A stretch of DNA of 64,000 nt from JAWKNZ01 sp041391425 (GTDB lineage Bacteria; Bdellovibrionota_B; Oligoflexia; Oligoflexales; JAWKNZ01): the NCBI GenBank assembly GCA_041391425.1, contig JAWKNZ010000003.1, positions 248,001 to 312,000 on the forward strand, read 5' to 3'. The notes beneath the pieces were generated by a model. The model was not told where the DNA came from. It worked only from the letters and a program-made list of their open reading frames with translations, and made no database searches. A program made the position numbers and the translations under genes. Below, in pieces: positions 1 to 8,837 of the stretch. Within the stretch, counting starts at the first letter, position 1. Each line of letters begins with the position of its first letter.

Positions 1-376
1 CTTGAGACACGATGATGCCGACCCCGCCGAATTTACCCTTTGTGTCAATGGCTAGTTGTTCAAATGCTTTTTCAGGCATTATCATTGTATGGGGGTCTAG
101 ATTTTTGACGATACCTTGTAGGGCATTTTGCATCATTTCATTTTGTTTCACTTTATCTGCATCTACATACATCGATTGCATATAATAAACAGCTTTAGCA
201 AATGTATTGAGCGCTTGATATTTGCTTTCTATATCATCACTAGGATTTATTGCCTCTTCTTTATCTTCTGCAGCAAAGATATTGGAGGATGTGAAGGGGG
301 CTGTATGTGCGAAGAGAGTCAGCAAATAAGTAAGTGCTAAGAGATAGAGCTTATGGGGTATGGATAGTTTCAACAT
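1..376 (-). CDS. C-terminal processing (tail-specific) peptidase, S41 family, N-terminal part only
   Basis: The gene reads leftward from an ATG at 374-376 and leaves the window after 125 codons. Residues 5-28 are hydrophobic and look like a signal peptide, so the enzyme should act in the periplasm. Residues about 75-125 carry LDPHTMIMPEKAFE and, at the edge, GGVGIIVSQ; in CtpA/Prc proteases this is the stretch just before and into the PDZ domain. The family cuts the C-termini of periplasmic and envelope proteins with a Ser/Lys dyad, which would lie outside the window. The assignment rests only on this N-terminal signature. Confidence 0.75.
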   Translation of the reverse strand, partial: MLKLSIPHKLYLLALTYLLTLFAHTAPFTSSNIFAAEDKEEAINPSDDIESKYQALNTFAKAVYYMQSMYVDADKVKQNEMMQNALQGIVKNLDPHTMIMPEKAFEQLAIDTKGKFGGVGIIVSQ

Positions 377-452
377 AATTAGACTGGCTCCAAGAATAAA
401 AGTTTATTCACTAACTTACTCTTATCCTTGGGCAGAAGCAAAGGCCAATTTA

Positions 453-1328
453 TTAGCGGGAGCTGACTGGTTTTTTTTGTCCGCTATTTTGTTTTGATAT
501 CTTGACTTGAGTGGAAGATTGAGGTTGTTTTTTTAATAATTTAAGGTAATTTGTAGCAGATTCTTGGTCTGCAATTGCATTGTCCTGATTATGGACAAAT
601 TTCTCCAGAATTTTTATGGCCTTTTTTGTTTCGCGCAAGTCTATATATTTGGTTGCTAGTAGATTTGTAGGCTCATAGCATGTAGAGCAGGCTCTAGCGG
701 CTTTTTCCAGGTATTGGATGGCTTTTGTGTTATCTTTTTTAGAGTCATATATTTTAGCTAATTCGATAAGAGACATATAATATGTTGGATTGATATCGAT
801 GGCGTTTTGGAAGTATTTCTCTGCTGCTTTTAACTTACTTTCTTTTAAATAGCTTAGAGCAATATTGTGAATTAACCGTTCTTTGTAGCGGTAGCTTTTT
901 TCTTCTTTGATGAGCTTAAATAATAGCATTCTTGCTTTACCTGCCTCTTGATTAGCTATAAGTGCGCTGCTTAAATTTAGGCCTGATGCTGCTGTTGGTT
1001 GTTGTTCATATGCTCTTTTTAAATAGTGAATTGCCTGCCCAGGGTTTTCTAGTGTTAGATGGGTCATGCCGTGGATTGTTAATATGCTGTAATTATTTGG
1101 AAAATTGCTTTGTAAGTATTTAAGTGTTTGTAGTGCTTTTTCGGGCTCTCCATTGTTAAGGCGGACGCTCACAACTTTCAATTGGGCTTTAATTAGCTCA
1201 TCTTTTTTGCGCGTTTCTTCAGTATTGATACTGATGCAGGAGATGAGAATAAGCGAAATTGCCAAGATGGTTGCATTTGGAAAACTAAATTGGGGTATTT
1301 TATGTATCTTCATTATATCTAGCCTCAA
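453..1328 (-). CDS. TPR-repeat lipoprotein (PilF/PilW-like)
   Basis: A 291-residue reading frame. The better start is probably the internal ATG at codon 6 (1313), because residues from there give a lipoprotein signal (MKIHKI, then ISLILISC with the lipobox Cys near residue 31). The rest is helical tetratricopeptide repeats, clearest around LKAAEKYFQNAIDINPTYY and NTKAIQYLEKAARA. PilF/PilW-type TPR lipoproteins help assemble type IV pilus secretins, but TPR similarity alone does not prove that role. The gene is divergent from the RodZ-like gene at 1588, with a 260-bp shared upstream region. The C-terminus is Lys/Gln/Ser-rich and probably disordered. Confidence 0.6.
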   Translation of the reverse strand: MRLDIMKIHKIPQFSFPNATILAISLILISCISINTEETRKKDELIKAQLKVVSVRLNNGEPEKALQTLKYLQSNFPNNYSILTIHGMTHLTLENPGQAIHYLKRAYEQQPTAASGLNLSSALIANQEAGKARMLLFKLIKEEKSYRYKERLIHNIALSYLKESKLKAAEKYFQNAIDINPTYYMSLIELAKIYDSKKDNTKAIQYLEKAARACSTCYEPTNLLATKYIDLRETKKAIKILEKFVHNQDNAIADQESATNYLKLLKKQPQSSTQVKISKQNSGQKKPVSSR

Positions 1329-1587
1329 GGGTAAAGCATTGGAGTTGAAGAGTATAAAAAAAAGTATGATGGTTTAAAATTAGGCTGTTTGATGTTACCA
1401 TAATAATTATAGCATATTTGATCGCAAAATTGGACGTCTTGGATTGAATTTGTTAGGTAGAGTTGTACTGATCTATTTGGTTTAACGTCGCTTACTAAAA
1501 GGTTATGACGGCTGTAGTAAGTTCGCTAAACTATATAATTAGTGAATGCCTTTAAATTAGTTTGCAATCGGTGAAAGATAGCACTTT

Positions 1588-2511
1588 ATGGCAAATATTG
1601 ATCAAAAAATTGACGAGATTAGGGATTTTCAGGCAGCTCGGGTTGACTTTGCTAAAAAGTTAGGTGAGTTGTGTTTATCTGCCAATCAGGATGCGCGGAA
1701 ATTATCACAAATAACTAAGATCAGTGCCGAATTTGTCGATGCTTTGCTTGATGGTGAGTTTGATCGATTGCCTGGCAAGATTTTTGGTAGAGGTTTTGTG
1801 AAAAGCATTTGTGAGGTTTTAGGCGTAGATCCAAAGCCGTATATGCTACTTTATGTCCAATGTTGGCCTGATCAGCAAGATTCGACAATTAAGAGCATTA
1901 TTTCTGATACTAATACTGCGACCAAGTTTGCAAAGTCTATTTCTGGTCCTGAGAGAAAGTTTAAATTGAATAAAGGTTCGGCTTTGGCTTTGTTTGCAGC
2001 TATTACGGTAGCTTCTTTGTTATCCATTTTTTTATATATTTATAATAGTAAGCATTCAGTAAGCGTTGGGCCGACAGAAGTTAAGGATGAATTGGTGCAT
2101 TCTATTGAAAAGCAAAATTTTGATAGTATCAACCATGATTTAGCAAAGGACGATAAACAAGCTGAAGGCCTTGTAAAAAATGATATCGTGCAAGCACAGA
2201 AAGAGCAAAAGATTGTAAGTGTGGCCGTATCAGGCAATAAATCTGAGGAAAAAGCTTCTAGTGGCGAACTTTTGCATATGCTGGTGAAAGAGAAAGTGCG
2301 GATACGAAAAAAAATTGGTGATGAACCTTCTGAAATAAAAGAATATGAGCCTGGTGATTATACTTTTGAGATAGGCTCAAGTGCAGAATTTCTAATTTAT
2401 GATGCTGCATTAGTCGAAATTGATTTTAATGGTAGAAAATTAGGTCGTTTGGGAAATAAAGGACGTGTTCGTAAGCTGGTATTTCTTAATTCTAATCAGC
2501 AAAAATTTTAA
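1588..2511 (+). CDS. RodZ-like HTH membrane protein
   Basis: 307 residues in the RodZ/YfgA layout. Residues about 20-85 form a Xre-type helix-turn-helix (ANQDARKLSQITKISAEFVD, then LPGKIFGRGFVKSICEVLGV). One membrane span lies near 133-150 (ALALFAAITVASLLSIFLYI). A variable linker follows, then a C-terminal beta-rich domain of the DUF4115 kind (VRIRKKIGDEPSEIKEYEPG and FEIGSSAEFLIYDAALVEI). RodZ couples MreB filaments to the membrane to keep rod shape; many distant relatives have no tested role. A TPR lipoprotein gene sits divergently upstream. The start is ATG with an A-rich, weak ribosome binding site. Confidence 0.65.
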   Translation: MANIDQKIDEIRDFQAARVDFAKKLGELCLSANQDARKLSQITKISAEFVDALLDGEFDRLPGKIFGRGFVKSICEVLGVDPKPYMLLYVQCWPDQQDSTIKSIISDTNTATKFAKSISGPERKFKLNKGSALALFAAITVASLLSIFLYIYNSKHSVSVGPTEVKDELVHSIEKQNFDSINHDLAKDDKQAEGLVKNDIVQAQKEQKIVSVAVSGNKSEEKASSGELLHMLVKEKVRIRKKIGDEPSEIKEYEPGDYTFEIGSSAEFLIYDAALVEIDFNGRKLGRLGNKGRVRKLVFLNSNQQKF

Positions 2512-2596
2512 ATTTTTAAAATTTTCTTGTATATTTCCGTATAAATGATCCTGCAGTGGCGCTATCGAAAAAAATTCGTCACGTTAAAGTAATATG

Positions 2597-2758
2597 AAAA
2601 TAAGTCGATGGTGTAGTAGGTAGGGGACCTTAATCTCCTGATTGATTGTCTCGGATGGAATCTGAATGAAGTGATTCTTACGAAGATGGATGGACGGGGC
2701 GAAGCCCGTAAAGTGCAGGCCTAATGAAGGGCCAATTTACCATGAGGGTAGATTTTTT
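2597..2758 (+). ncRNA. Candidate structured RNA ending in an intrinsic terminator
   Basis: The gap 2512-3024 has no convincing gene. Within it, 2597-2758 shows several short hairpins in series: GGGGA/TCTCC near 2622-2637, GAATC/GATTC near 2659-2678, GGGC-GAA-GCCC near 2696-2706, GGCC/GGCC near 2718-2733, then the terminator stem at 2735-2753. It is more GC-rich than its AT-rich flanks. I do not recognise a known RNA family (not tmRNA, RNase P, SRP RNA or a standard riboswitch). It could also be the untranslated leader of the lipoprotein at 3025. Confidence 0.3.
2735..2758 (+). terminator. Rho-independent terminator
   Basis: A 7-bp stem (ATTTACC paired with GGGTAGAT, one G-T pair) closes a 5-base loop and is followed by a run of six T. 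It would end a transcript coming from the structured stretch upstream. Confidence 0.5.
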
Positions 2759-3024
2759 CTTCTTACCGATCAATCTTAGAATGTTTTTTCCCGCAGGTTC
2801 GGTGATCCCGAACTTTATTATCTTGGATTCATACCAATTGTTCTTTGCCTTTTATAACTATGTTAAAATAGTTTTAGATTTTTTATTTTTAGCTATGCTT
2901 AATTATGCTTTGAGGCTTTCCGGTGTGGTGGTTTTGAAATGATGTGCATGGGTTTTATGTATTGATCGGTTTCCTTTTTGACATAGAAGTTTACTCTTAG
3001 GTTCAAACTTGTGAGGATGATGGG

Positions 3025-4035
3025 ATGAAGTATTTATTAGTAGCTGTTGCTGTCTTTTGTCAGCTAACTATGGCATGTAAAACCAGGAGCACTGAGTCAG
3101 AGAGTGAAAGTAGTCTTAATGTCAATGAAGAACCATGTTTTATGCGGCCTGCAGGTAGAGGTTGTGAGACTGATACTAAGCGAGAAAACAACGAAGATTT
3201 GTTGTCTGAATTAGCGAGTGATATAGAAGAAGACTATAACTCTCAGGATCATGCTTTGTCATTTGCAGATTATGAAAAATTCATTTTCTCATCGAGAATG
3301 GCTTCGATTTTGTTTCTTAAAAAATATACCCTCGATGTCAAAATGTGTAAAGGAAGAGATGATTCGATTATTAAAAAAATGGTGCAAAATCGATTTAATG
3401 CGTGTTGGCATAATCCAGCAGCAGAGAAGCTTCCTAGAGCCAAAAAACTATTTTATTGCTCGATGCCACTTGAGTTTCGTACCTGTAATTCCCTTTTAAT
3501 ACAAAAATTAAGGAAAGAAGGATCGTTGAAAACCGTTAGCAATCGAGAAGAGATTTTTGATAGTTGTATGCGCCGTACTAATACGATGGATTTTTATGGT
3601 TCCGAAGATAATGAGTTTAAATTAAGTCAGAATGAAGTAAAGAATGCATACAATGAAGCCTTTCTCAAGATTGAAGATTCTACTACTGAACCTTCTAAGC
3701 TTAAAAAGGCTTGGGATAAGTTTGTATTTAATGTTTTTTATTTTGGGCCAAATCTATCTTTTAATTTAGCTTGCCATCAGGCTGTTCAAGCTATACTTGC
3801 TAAGGTCTTAACCCGCGAGATGAGCTTTGAAGCTATTGATAGCGATGTAACTATCGATGACTTGGGAATTAATGCTCAAGAAAATAAGCAGTTTAGAAGT
3901 CTATTTGGCGTTTTTAAACGTTTAAGTGGTGTTGCAGGGGAAAATTGGGAGGATGTTGTCAGCGAAGATGAGGCTGAGGAAATACATAATGTTATTTCTA
4001 AAGTAGCTGCTAATCCAGGAATAACTCAGGATTGA
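3025..4035 (+). CDS. Lipoprotein of unknown function
   Basis: 336 residues. The N-terminus is a lipoprotein signal: a hydrophobic run from residue 3, then LTMAC with the acceptor Cys at residue 18. A Ser/Glu-rich linker follows (STESESESS). The body is helical and charged with scattered Cys (CFMRPAGRGC, CKGRD, CWHNP, CSMPLEFRTC), which may form disulfides after export. I do not recognise a family. The ATG is preceded by GAGGATGATGGG, an adequate ribosome binding site. It stands alone, between the candidate RNA and a dispersed repeat. The window has other lipoproteins with similar short signals but no obvious sequence kinship. Confidence 0.6.
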   Translation: MKYLLVAVAVFCQLTMACKTRSTESESESSLNVNEEPCFMRPAGRGCETDTKRENNEDLLSELASDIEEDYNSQDHALSFADYEKFIFSSRMASILFLKKYTLDVKMCKGRDDSIIKKMVQNRFNACWHNPAAEKLPRAKKLFYCSMPLEFRTCNSLLIQKLRKEGSLKTVSNREEIFDSCMRRTNTMDFYGSEDNEFKLSQNEVKNAYNEAFLKIEDSTTEPSKLKKAWDKFVFNVFYFGPNLSFNLACHQAVQAILAKVLTREMSFEAIDSDVTIDDLGINAQENKQFRSLFGVFKRLSGVAGENWEDVVSEDEAEEIHNVISKVAANPGITQD

Positions 4036-4061
4036 TGGAGCTATTTCGATTTTAGTGTTAA

Positions 4062-4227
4062 ATCCCGGATCCGAATTTCTAGCCGGTTGCGTCGTTGCTT
4101 TGTCGTCAGGAAATCCTCATGTACCAACATGTACACTGCAGTTTCCCACCTCTTCGCGCCTAGCGCCTGAGCGAACTTCGAATCCGTTGAAAATACTGCA
4201 GTTTTTTTAAAAAAATTCAGATCCCGG
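4062..4227 (+). repeat. Dispersed palindromic repeat, family A, copy 1
   Basis: About 166 bp that recur in inverted orientation at 51733-51899, roughly 90% identical by eye. The ends are imperfect inverted repeats (ATCCCGGATCCGAAT at left; CCGGGATCTGAATTT reading in from the right). The middle holds a small hairpin TGTAC-CAACAT-GTACA. No open frame spans it, so it looks like a non-coding MITE- or REP-like element. The rest of the gap to 4525 shows no gene. Confidence 0.7.
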
Positions 4228-4525
4228 TTAAATTAGTTCGAGTCTTACCAATATTTTCTTTTTCTACCCATAACACAAACAAAGAAATTCTTGTATTTTC
4301 ATCTCTGCTGTATTCAAAGCAGCGGAGGATGGAAATGCGAAATCCCTTGGATTTGAGCGGCTTGCATTATCGCACTTATTGCGTTATGTCTAAGGTATCC
4401 CTGTGTTGTCGAGATTAGCCAAGTATATGCTTTCTTTTTGAAGGCCTACTATGCTCACTACCAGCGGTAGAGCTTAGGTTTTAGACAATTTTTATATAAC
4501 TAACGTCATTAGTGAGAGAAGTGCC

Positions 4526-5311
4526 GTGCCCCCTACTGATCGTATGAGCAGCAGTAATGCTCTAGATGTATCCAGTCAACATTATGAAAATTTTCACCGC
4601 TCTAGCAATACGTCGTGGATTCACAGTAGCGACTACCTTGAGTTTTGGTGTGATAAAGTCATTGATTTATTAGATTTGCAGGATCAAGATTGTTTTCTTG
4701 ATATTGGATGTGGTGATGGAGAGCTTACGACTAAAATTTCACAATGTGTGAATTTTTCTCAAACTCCTATTGGGGTAGAGCAGGATACGATTTGCTTTTC
4801 TTGGGATGAGCGTTATCTGCAATCTGAGCAGATGCTGGCGGATGATTTTTTCGCACAGGCGGAAGATACATTTGACAAGATACTTTTAAAACAAGTAATT
4901 CATCATATGTACCGGCCTGATCATACGGATGTATTGGAGAAAGTATTTTGTTGCCTTAATCCAGGTGGAAAGGTATTGATACTTTCTATGCCAGATAGTC
5001 TGGAATATCCTTTATTTTCACAAGCAGTAGAAAGATTTGAAGCACAAGAATCTGAGTTTAATATTATTCAATTAGAAGAAGATTTAGTTGCCAAGGGATT
5101 TTCGGTTTCTTCAGAGAAAATTACTTATGAGACGACTTTGCCAAAGGAAAAGTATTTGCAAGCCGTTTCAGAGCGATTTATTTCAACTCTATCCACCTTT
5201 TCAGACGCAGAGATGCGCCAAGGTTTGGAAGAGTTGGATAAAGATTTATCCTCTGAAGTCCATGTGAAAGATCCGCTGATTGCTCTTCTCGCTCAACGCC
5301 CTGAGCATTAA
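4526..5311 (+). CDS. Class I SAM-dependent methyltransferase
   Basis: 261 residues from a GTG start; an in-frame ATG six codons later (4544) is the alternative, but a GAGAGAA stretch upstream of the GTG favours the GTG. Residues about 58-70 carry the SAM-binding motif I, FLDIGCGDGELTTKI. An acidic motif II follows (GVEQD) and then DKILLKQVIHHMYRPD and LNPGGKVLILSMP, the usual post-motif order of small-molecule methyltransferases. The substrate cannot be read from the sequence. panC and plsB lie downstream on the same strand; the 73-bp gap to the open frame leading into panC leaves co-transcription open. Confidence 0.75.
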   Translation: MPPTDRMSSSNALDVSSQHYENFHRSSNTSWIHSSDYLEFWCDKVIDLLDLQDQDCFLDIGCGDGELTTKISQCVNFSQTPIGVEQDTICFSWDERYLQSEQMLADDFFAQAEDTFDKILLKQVIHHMYRPDHTDVLEKVFCCLNPGGKVLILSMPDSLEYPLFSQAVERFEAQESEFNIIQLEEDLVAKGFSVSSEKITYETTLPKEKYLQAVSERFISTLSTFSDAEMRQGLEELDKDLSSEVHVKDPLIALLAQRPEH

Positions 5312-5510
5312 CTAGTCATATATTTACTTGCAAAATCGTTCAGTTGCCTAAAAGTTTCCTGTAGGGAAGACTGTTGTTTATTTTTTGTTAATCAATTCAG
5401 CAAATTATGTTAAATCATATGAGAGTTTATATGTTGTTAGTAGTGCGAGTTTATGTGGCAATCTCTCGCTGATGATCTCTACTACTTATGATTTTCATGG
5501 AATATATTAT

Positions 5511-6365
5511 ATGACCCCAAAGTCTTTGATGACTGTTTCTGAATGCAGGGAGCTGGTTGAGAGCTGGCGCCTTGAAAATTTGCAGGTAAGCCTTGTTCCT
5601 ACCATGGGAGCATTACATCAAGGGCACTTGTCTCTGGTGAAAAAAGCGAAAGAACTAGGTGATAAGGTTATAGTAAGCATATTTGTAAATCCCACTCAGT
5701 TTGGCCCTTCAGAAGATTTTGCCCGTTATCCGAGAAATTTGGCAAAAGATTTTTCATTATTAGAGGGGGTAGGCGTAGATGCTGTCTTTTCGCCTACAGC
5801 TAATGAAATGTATGGCCCTGATTTTCAAACTTGGGTTTCTAATGATGGAATTACAGATATTCTTTGCGGACAAAGCAGACCAGGACATTTTCGTGGAGTG
5901 TGCACTGTCGTTATAAAATTGATGAATATGACTTCAGCGCAGTACTGCCTCTTTGGCAAAAAGGATTATCAGCAGTTTAAGATTATTGCGAATATGGTTA
6001 GAGATTTAAATATAAAAACGCAGGTAGTTGCTTGTGATATTATGCGTAGTGATACTGGCTTAGCTTTAAGCAGCCGCAATCAATTGCTTAGTGAGTCTGA
6101 GTTAGAAATTGCTCCTAATATTTTCTTTGCCTTAAGTACACTTTTACAGACATTTAGCAATGGTTGTCATTTGGTAGAAACCCTTGTCGATGGCTTTAAG
6201 AATCAGTTGGCTGAATTTGAAGCGATTAAACTTGAATACATTGAAGTGAGGCGAGAGAGGGACCTTGCAGAAATAAGTGGTGAAATTGAAGAATACGCCA
6301 TTGTATTTGTCGCTGCTAAGTTGGGAGCTGTCAGGTTGATAGATAATATTGAGTTGAGGTTATGA
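5511..6365 (+). CDS. panC: Pantoate--beta-alanine ligase
   Basis: Joins pantoate and beta-alanine with ATP to make pantothenate, the precursor of CoA and of the acyl-carrier-protein arm. The open frame begins at 5385, but homology starts near the ATG at 5511, giving 284 residues, the normal size of the family. Signature stretches: VPTMGALHQGHLSLV (the HIGH-like nucleotide site), FVNPTQFGPSEDFARYPR, FGKKDYQQ, and MRSDTGLALSSRNQLLS. All expected blocks are present. It ends at 6365 and plsB begins 2 bp later, so the two are likely co-transcribed. Confidence 0.92.
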   Translation: MTPKSLMTVSECRELVESWRLENLQVSLVPTMGALHQGHLSLVKKAKELGDKVIVSIFVNPTQFGPSEDFARYPRNLAKDFSLLEGVGVDAVFSPTANEMYGPDFQTWVSNDGITDILCGQSRPGHFRGVCTVVIKLMNMTSAQYCLFGKKDYQQFKIIANMVRDLNIKTQVVACDIMRSDTGLALSSRNQLLSESELEIAPNIFFALSTLLQTFSNGCHLVETLVDGFKNQLAEFEAIKLEYIEVRRERDLAEISGEIEEYAIVFVAAKLGAVRLIDNIELRL

Positions 6366-6366
6366 C

Positions 6367-8835
6367 TTGGCTGAATCATTAAAAAATGGGATGAGATTTT
6401 TCTGGTGGTTCCAAAAAATATTGTTTTGGTGGGTTAAAAGTAAAGCTATGCCAGAAAATACGATACGAGCATTAGGATTAAACCCTGATAAGCCTGTTTG
6501 TTATATTTTGCGCTCTAGGTCATTGACTGATCTTTTAGTGCTTGACTATCATTGTCGTAAACTAGGGCTTCCTCGCCCTCATTACCAACCTTTGGCGCAT
6601 AGGTCTGGTAAGTATGGCAGCTATATCTATTTAGCTAAGCCCGGTATTGTTCAGATGAAAAGTACAAAAGACGCACCTTCACAGCTTTTTAATTTAGTTC
6701 AGCAAGTAGGTTTGACGCAACAAGATGTTCAAGTGGTTCCTGTTTCAGTCTTGTGGGGAAGGCATAGAGGTAAGGAAGAAAAGTCTCTTTTTAAGCTTCT
6801 TTTTACGGATGAAGAGTTTGGTGGAGTCTTTCAAAGATTTTTTACTGTATTTGTCCATGGGCGAGGAGTTATCTGTAATTTTGGCTTGCCAATTTCGACC
6901 TTAAAGCTGTTATCAGAAGGTTTAGGTGTAGAGCAAACCACAAAAAAATTGCGGCGGGTTTTGAAAATTCATTTTCGCTCATATAGAGTGGCTGCTCTTG
7001 GTCCACATATTTATGATCATAATCAAATGATGCTTTCTATTTTAAAATCTGCACCAGTAAGAGCCGCTATTTCCGAAGAGGCTAGCCGTAGAGGGGTGAG
7101 TGAAGATCGAGTTTATCGCACCGCTCAAAAGTATCTTGGGGAAATAGCTCCTAGATTGACAGTTAATGTTCTACGAGCATTTTCTATTATTTTAACTTGG
7201 CTATGGAGCAAAATTTATAACGGTATTCAAGTTGAGGGTACTGAGCGGTTGCGACAATATGCTTCAAATCATGAGATTGTTTACCTGCCATGCCATCGAA
7301 GCCATATGGATTATTTACTTATTGCTCATTCATTATTTCACTGTGGTTTTATGTCTCCACATATTGCGGCTGGTATTAATTTAAATTTTTGGCCGGCTGG
7401 CCCTTTCTTGCGGCGTGCGGGAGCGTTTTATATTCGTAGAACTTTCAAAGGCAATCGACTGTATTCTATTGTTTTTAATGAATATGTTTTTTACCTGCTA
7501 AATAAAGGGTTTTCGATAAAATTTTTTCCAGAAGGAGGACGAAGCCGTACAGGTAGGCTTTTGTCACCTAAGACGGGAATGCTCAATATGATTGTGCAAG
7601 GATTTGCCCGCAATCCTGACCGCTCTGTTATGTTGGTCCCTGTTTATATCGGTTATGACAAGATTATGGAGAGTGCTAGTTATATTGGTGAGCTTGGTGG
7701 TAAGCCTAAAAAAACTGAATCTTTAAGCCAATTGGTGAAGACGTTAAAAATTATCAAGAAAAACTTTGGAAAGGCCTATGTTAATTTTGGTAGTGGCTTA
7801 GACTTGGGTGATGCTTTAGATGAGATAAAACCTGAATGGAACACAGCTGATAGTGAGAGTAATGTTAAGGCGAAACTTGCTGGAGTTTCGACTGTTATAG
7901 CACGTAAAGTTATGGTTGAGATAAATCAAGCCACTATAGTGAGTCCAAGTTCTCTTTTTTCCTTAGCCATTTTAGCTAGTCCGAAAAAGGCGTTATCAGA
8001 GTCAGAATTATTGTTGTTTATAGAAATGCTCATTAGTCTGTTAGAACATGCACCATATAGTGAGAATGTCCATTTGCCAGCAATGTCCGCAAAGAAAATT
8101 TTGAATTATGTTGAGAAAATTGCAGAGGTTAAGAGATTTTCTCATCCTGATGGCGATGTTATTCACGTTGATGAAAGACAAGCAGTGCAACTTACGTATT
8201 ATCGTAATAATGTTTTGCATTTATATGCCGTTCCAGCATTAATAGCAGCTTTTTTTCAGCATAATGATCAATGGGAAGAAGGTGAGTTATTTGAGTCTTG
8301 TCTTAGCCTATATCCTTTTCTTCGTGAAGAGCTATTTTTGAAATTTGATGAAGATCAGTATAAAAAATACCATCAACATATGCTTGAAACTATGGTTAGG
8401 CATTCACTTTTATTTAAAGACGATAAAGGCGTTTATCGGCGCCCTGATGTGACAACTAAGGAATTTAGTGATTTGAATTTGATTGGCCGATTTCTTGGGC
8501 GGACTTTAGAGCGATATGCTGTTACAGGCGCTCTATTGACTCGTGTCGAAAACTCACGGGGCATTAAGAGAGAGGAGTTTGAGCAGAAAAGCCAATTGAT
8601 GTCTCAAAGGATAGCTATTTTGAATGGAACGAATGATCCAGAATTTTTTGATAAGTCTTTATATAAGGTGCATTTTGAACAATTGTGTCAGCTGGGACAT
8701 CTGAAATTAGAGGAAGATGGAAAGTACCATGTTCAAGAAATTTCTCGAATGAATGCAAAGAAGTCTTTGAGTTTGTTAAGCGCAGATATAAGTCATAGTA
8801 TCATCAGAGCGGCTGATGAAGGACATGGTGTTTAA
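6367..8835 (+). CDS. plsB: Glycerol-3-phosphate acyltransferase
   Basis: First committed step of phospholipid synthesis: moves an acyl group from acyl-ACP or acyl-CoA to sn-glycerol-3-phosphate at the inner membrane. 822 residues, the usual PlsB size. Acyltransferase blocks in order: LPCHRSHMDYLL (catalytic HxxxxD), GAFYIRRTFKGNRLYS, FFPEGGRSRTGR and VPVYIGYDKI, spanning about residues 310-435. The TTG start at 6367 is chosen because GAGG lies 7 bases upstream; an ATG eight codons later is possible. It follows panC by 1 bp and is followed by rsgA after 2 bp, so this is a tight operon. Confidence 0.92.
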   Translation: MAESLKNGMRFFWWFQKILFWWVKSKAMPENTIRALGLNPDKPVCYILRSRSLTDLLVLDYHCRKLGLPRPHYQPLAHRSGKYGSYIYLAKPGIVQMKSTKDAPSQLFNLVQQVGLTQQDVQVVPVSVLWGRHRGKEEKSLFKLLFTDEEFGGVFQRFFTVFVHGRGVICNFGLPISTLKLLSEGLGVEQTTKKLRRVLKIHFRSYRVAALGPHIYDHNQMMLSILKSAPVRAAISEEASRRGVSEDRVYRTAQKYLGEIAPRLTVNVLRAFSIILTWLWSKIYNGIQVEGTERLRQYASNHEIVYLPCHRSHMDYLLIAHSLFHCGFMSPHIAAGINLNFWPAGPFLRRAGAFYIRRTFKGNRLYSIVFNEYVFYLLNKGFSIKFFPEGGRSRTGRLLSPKTGMLNMIVQGFARNPDRSVMLVPVYIGYDKIMESASYIGELGGKPKKTESLSQLVKTLKIIKKNFGKAYVNFGSGLDLGDALDEIKPEWNTADSESNVKAKLAGVSTVIARKVMVEINQATIVSPSSLFSLAILASPKKALSESELLLFIEMLISLLEHAPYSENVHLPAMSAKKILNYVEKIAEVKRFSHPDGDVIHVDERQAVQLTYYRNNVLHLYAVPALIAAFFQHNDQWEEGELFESCLSLYPFLREELFLKFDEDQYKKYHQHMLETMVRHSLLFKDDKGVYRRPDVTTKEFSDLNLIGRFLGRTLERYAVTGALLTRVENSRGIKREEFEQKSQLMSQRIAILNGTNDPEFFDKSLYKVHFEQLCQLGHLKLEEDGKYHVQEISRMNAKKSLSLLSADISHSIIRAADEGHGV

Positions 8836-8837
8836 TC

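Noticed and set aside
1105..1377. 90-codon frame opposite the TPR lipoprotein
   Set aside because: It is an antisense shadow of a well-supported gene.
2724..2942. 72-codon hydrophobic frame
   Set aside because: It starts inside the terminator-bearing RNA candidate, has no ribosome binding site and looks like AT-rich chance sequence.
4180..4200. tRNA T-arm-like GAACTTCGAATCC
   Set aside because: It lies inside repeat family A and no cloverleaf can be built around it.
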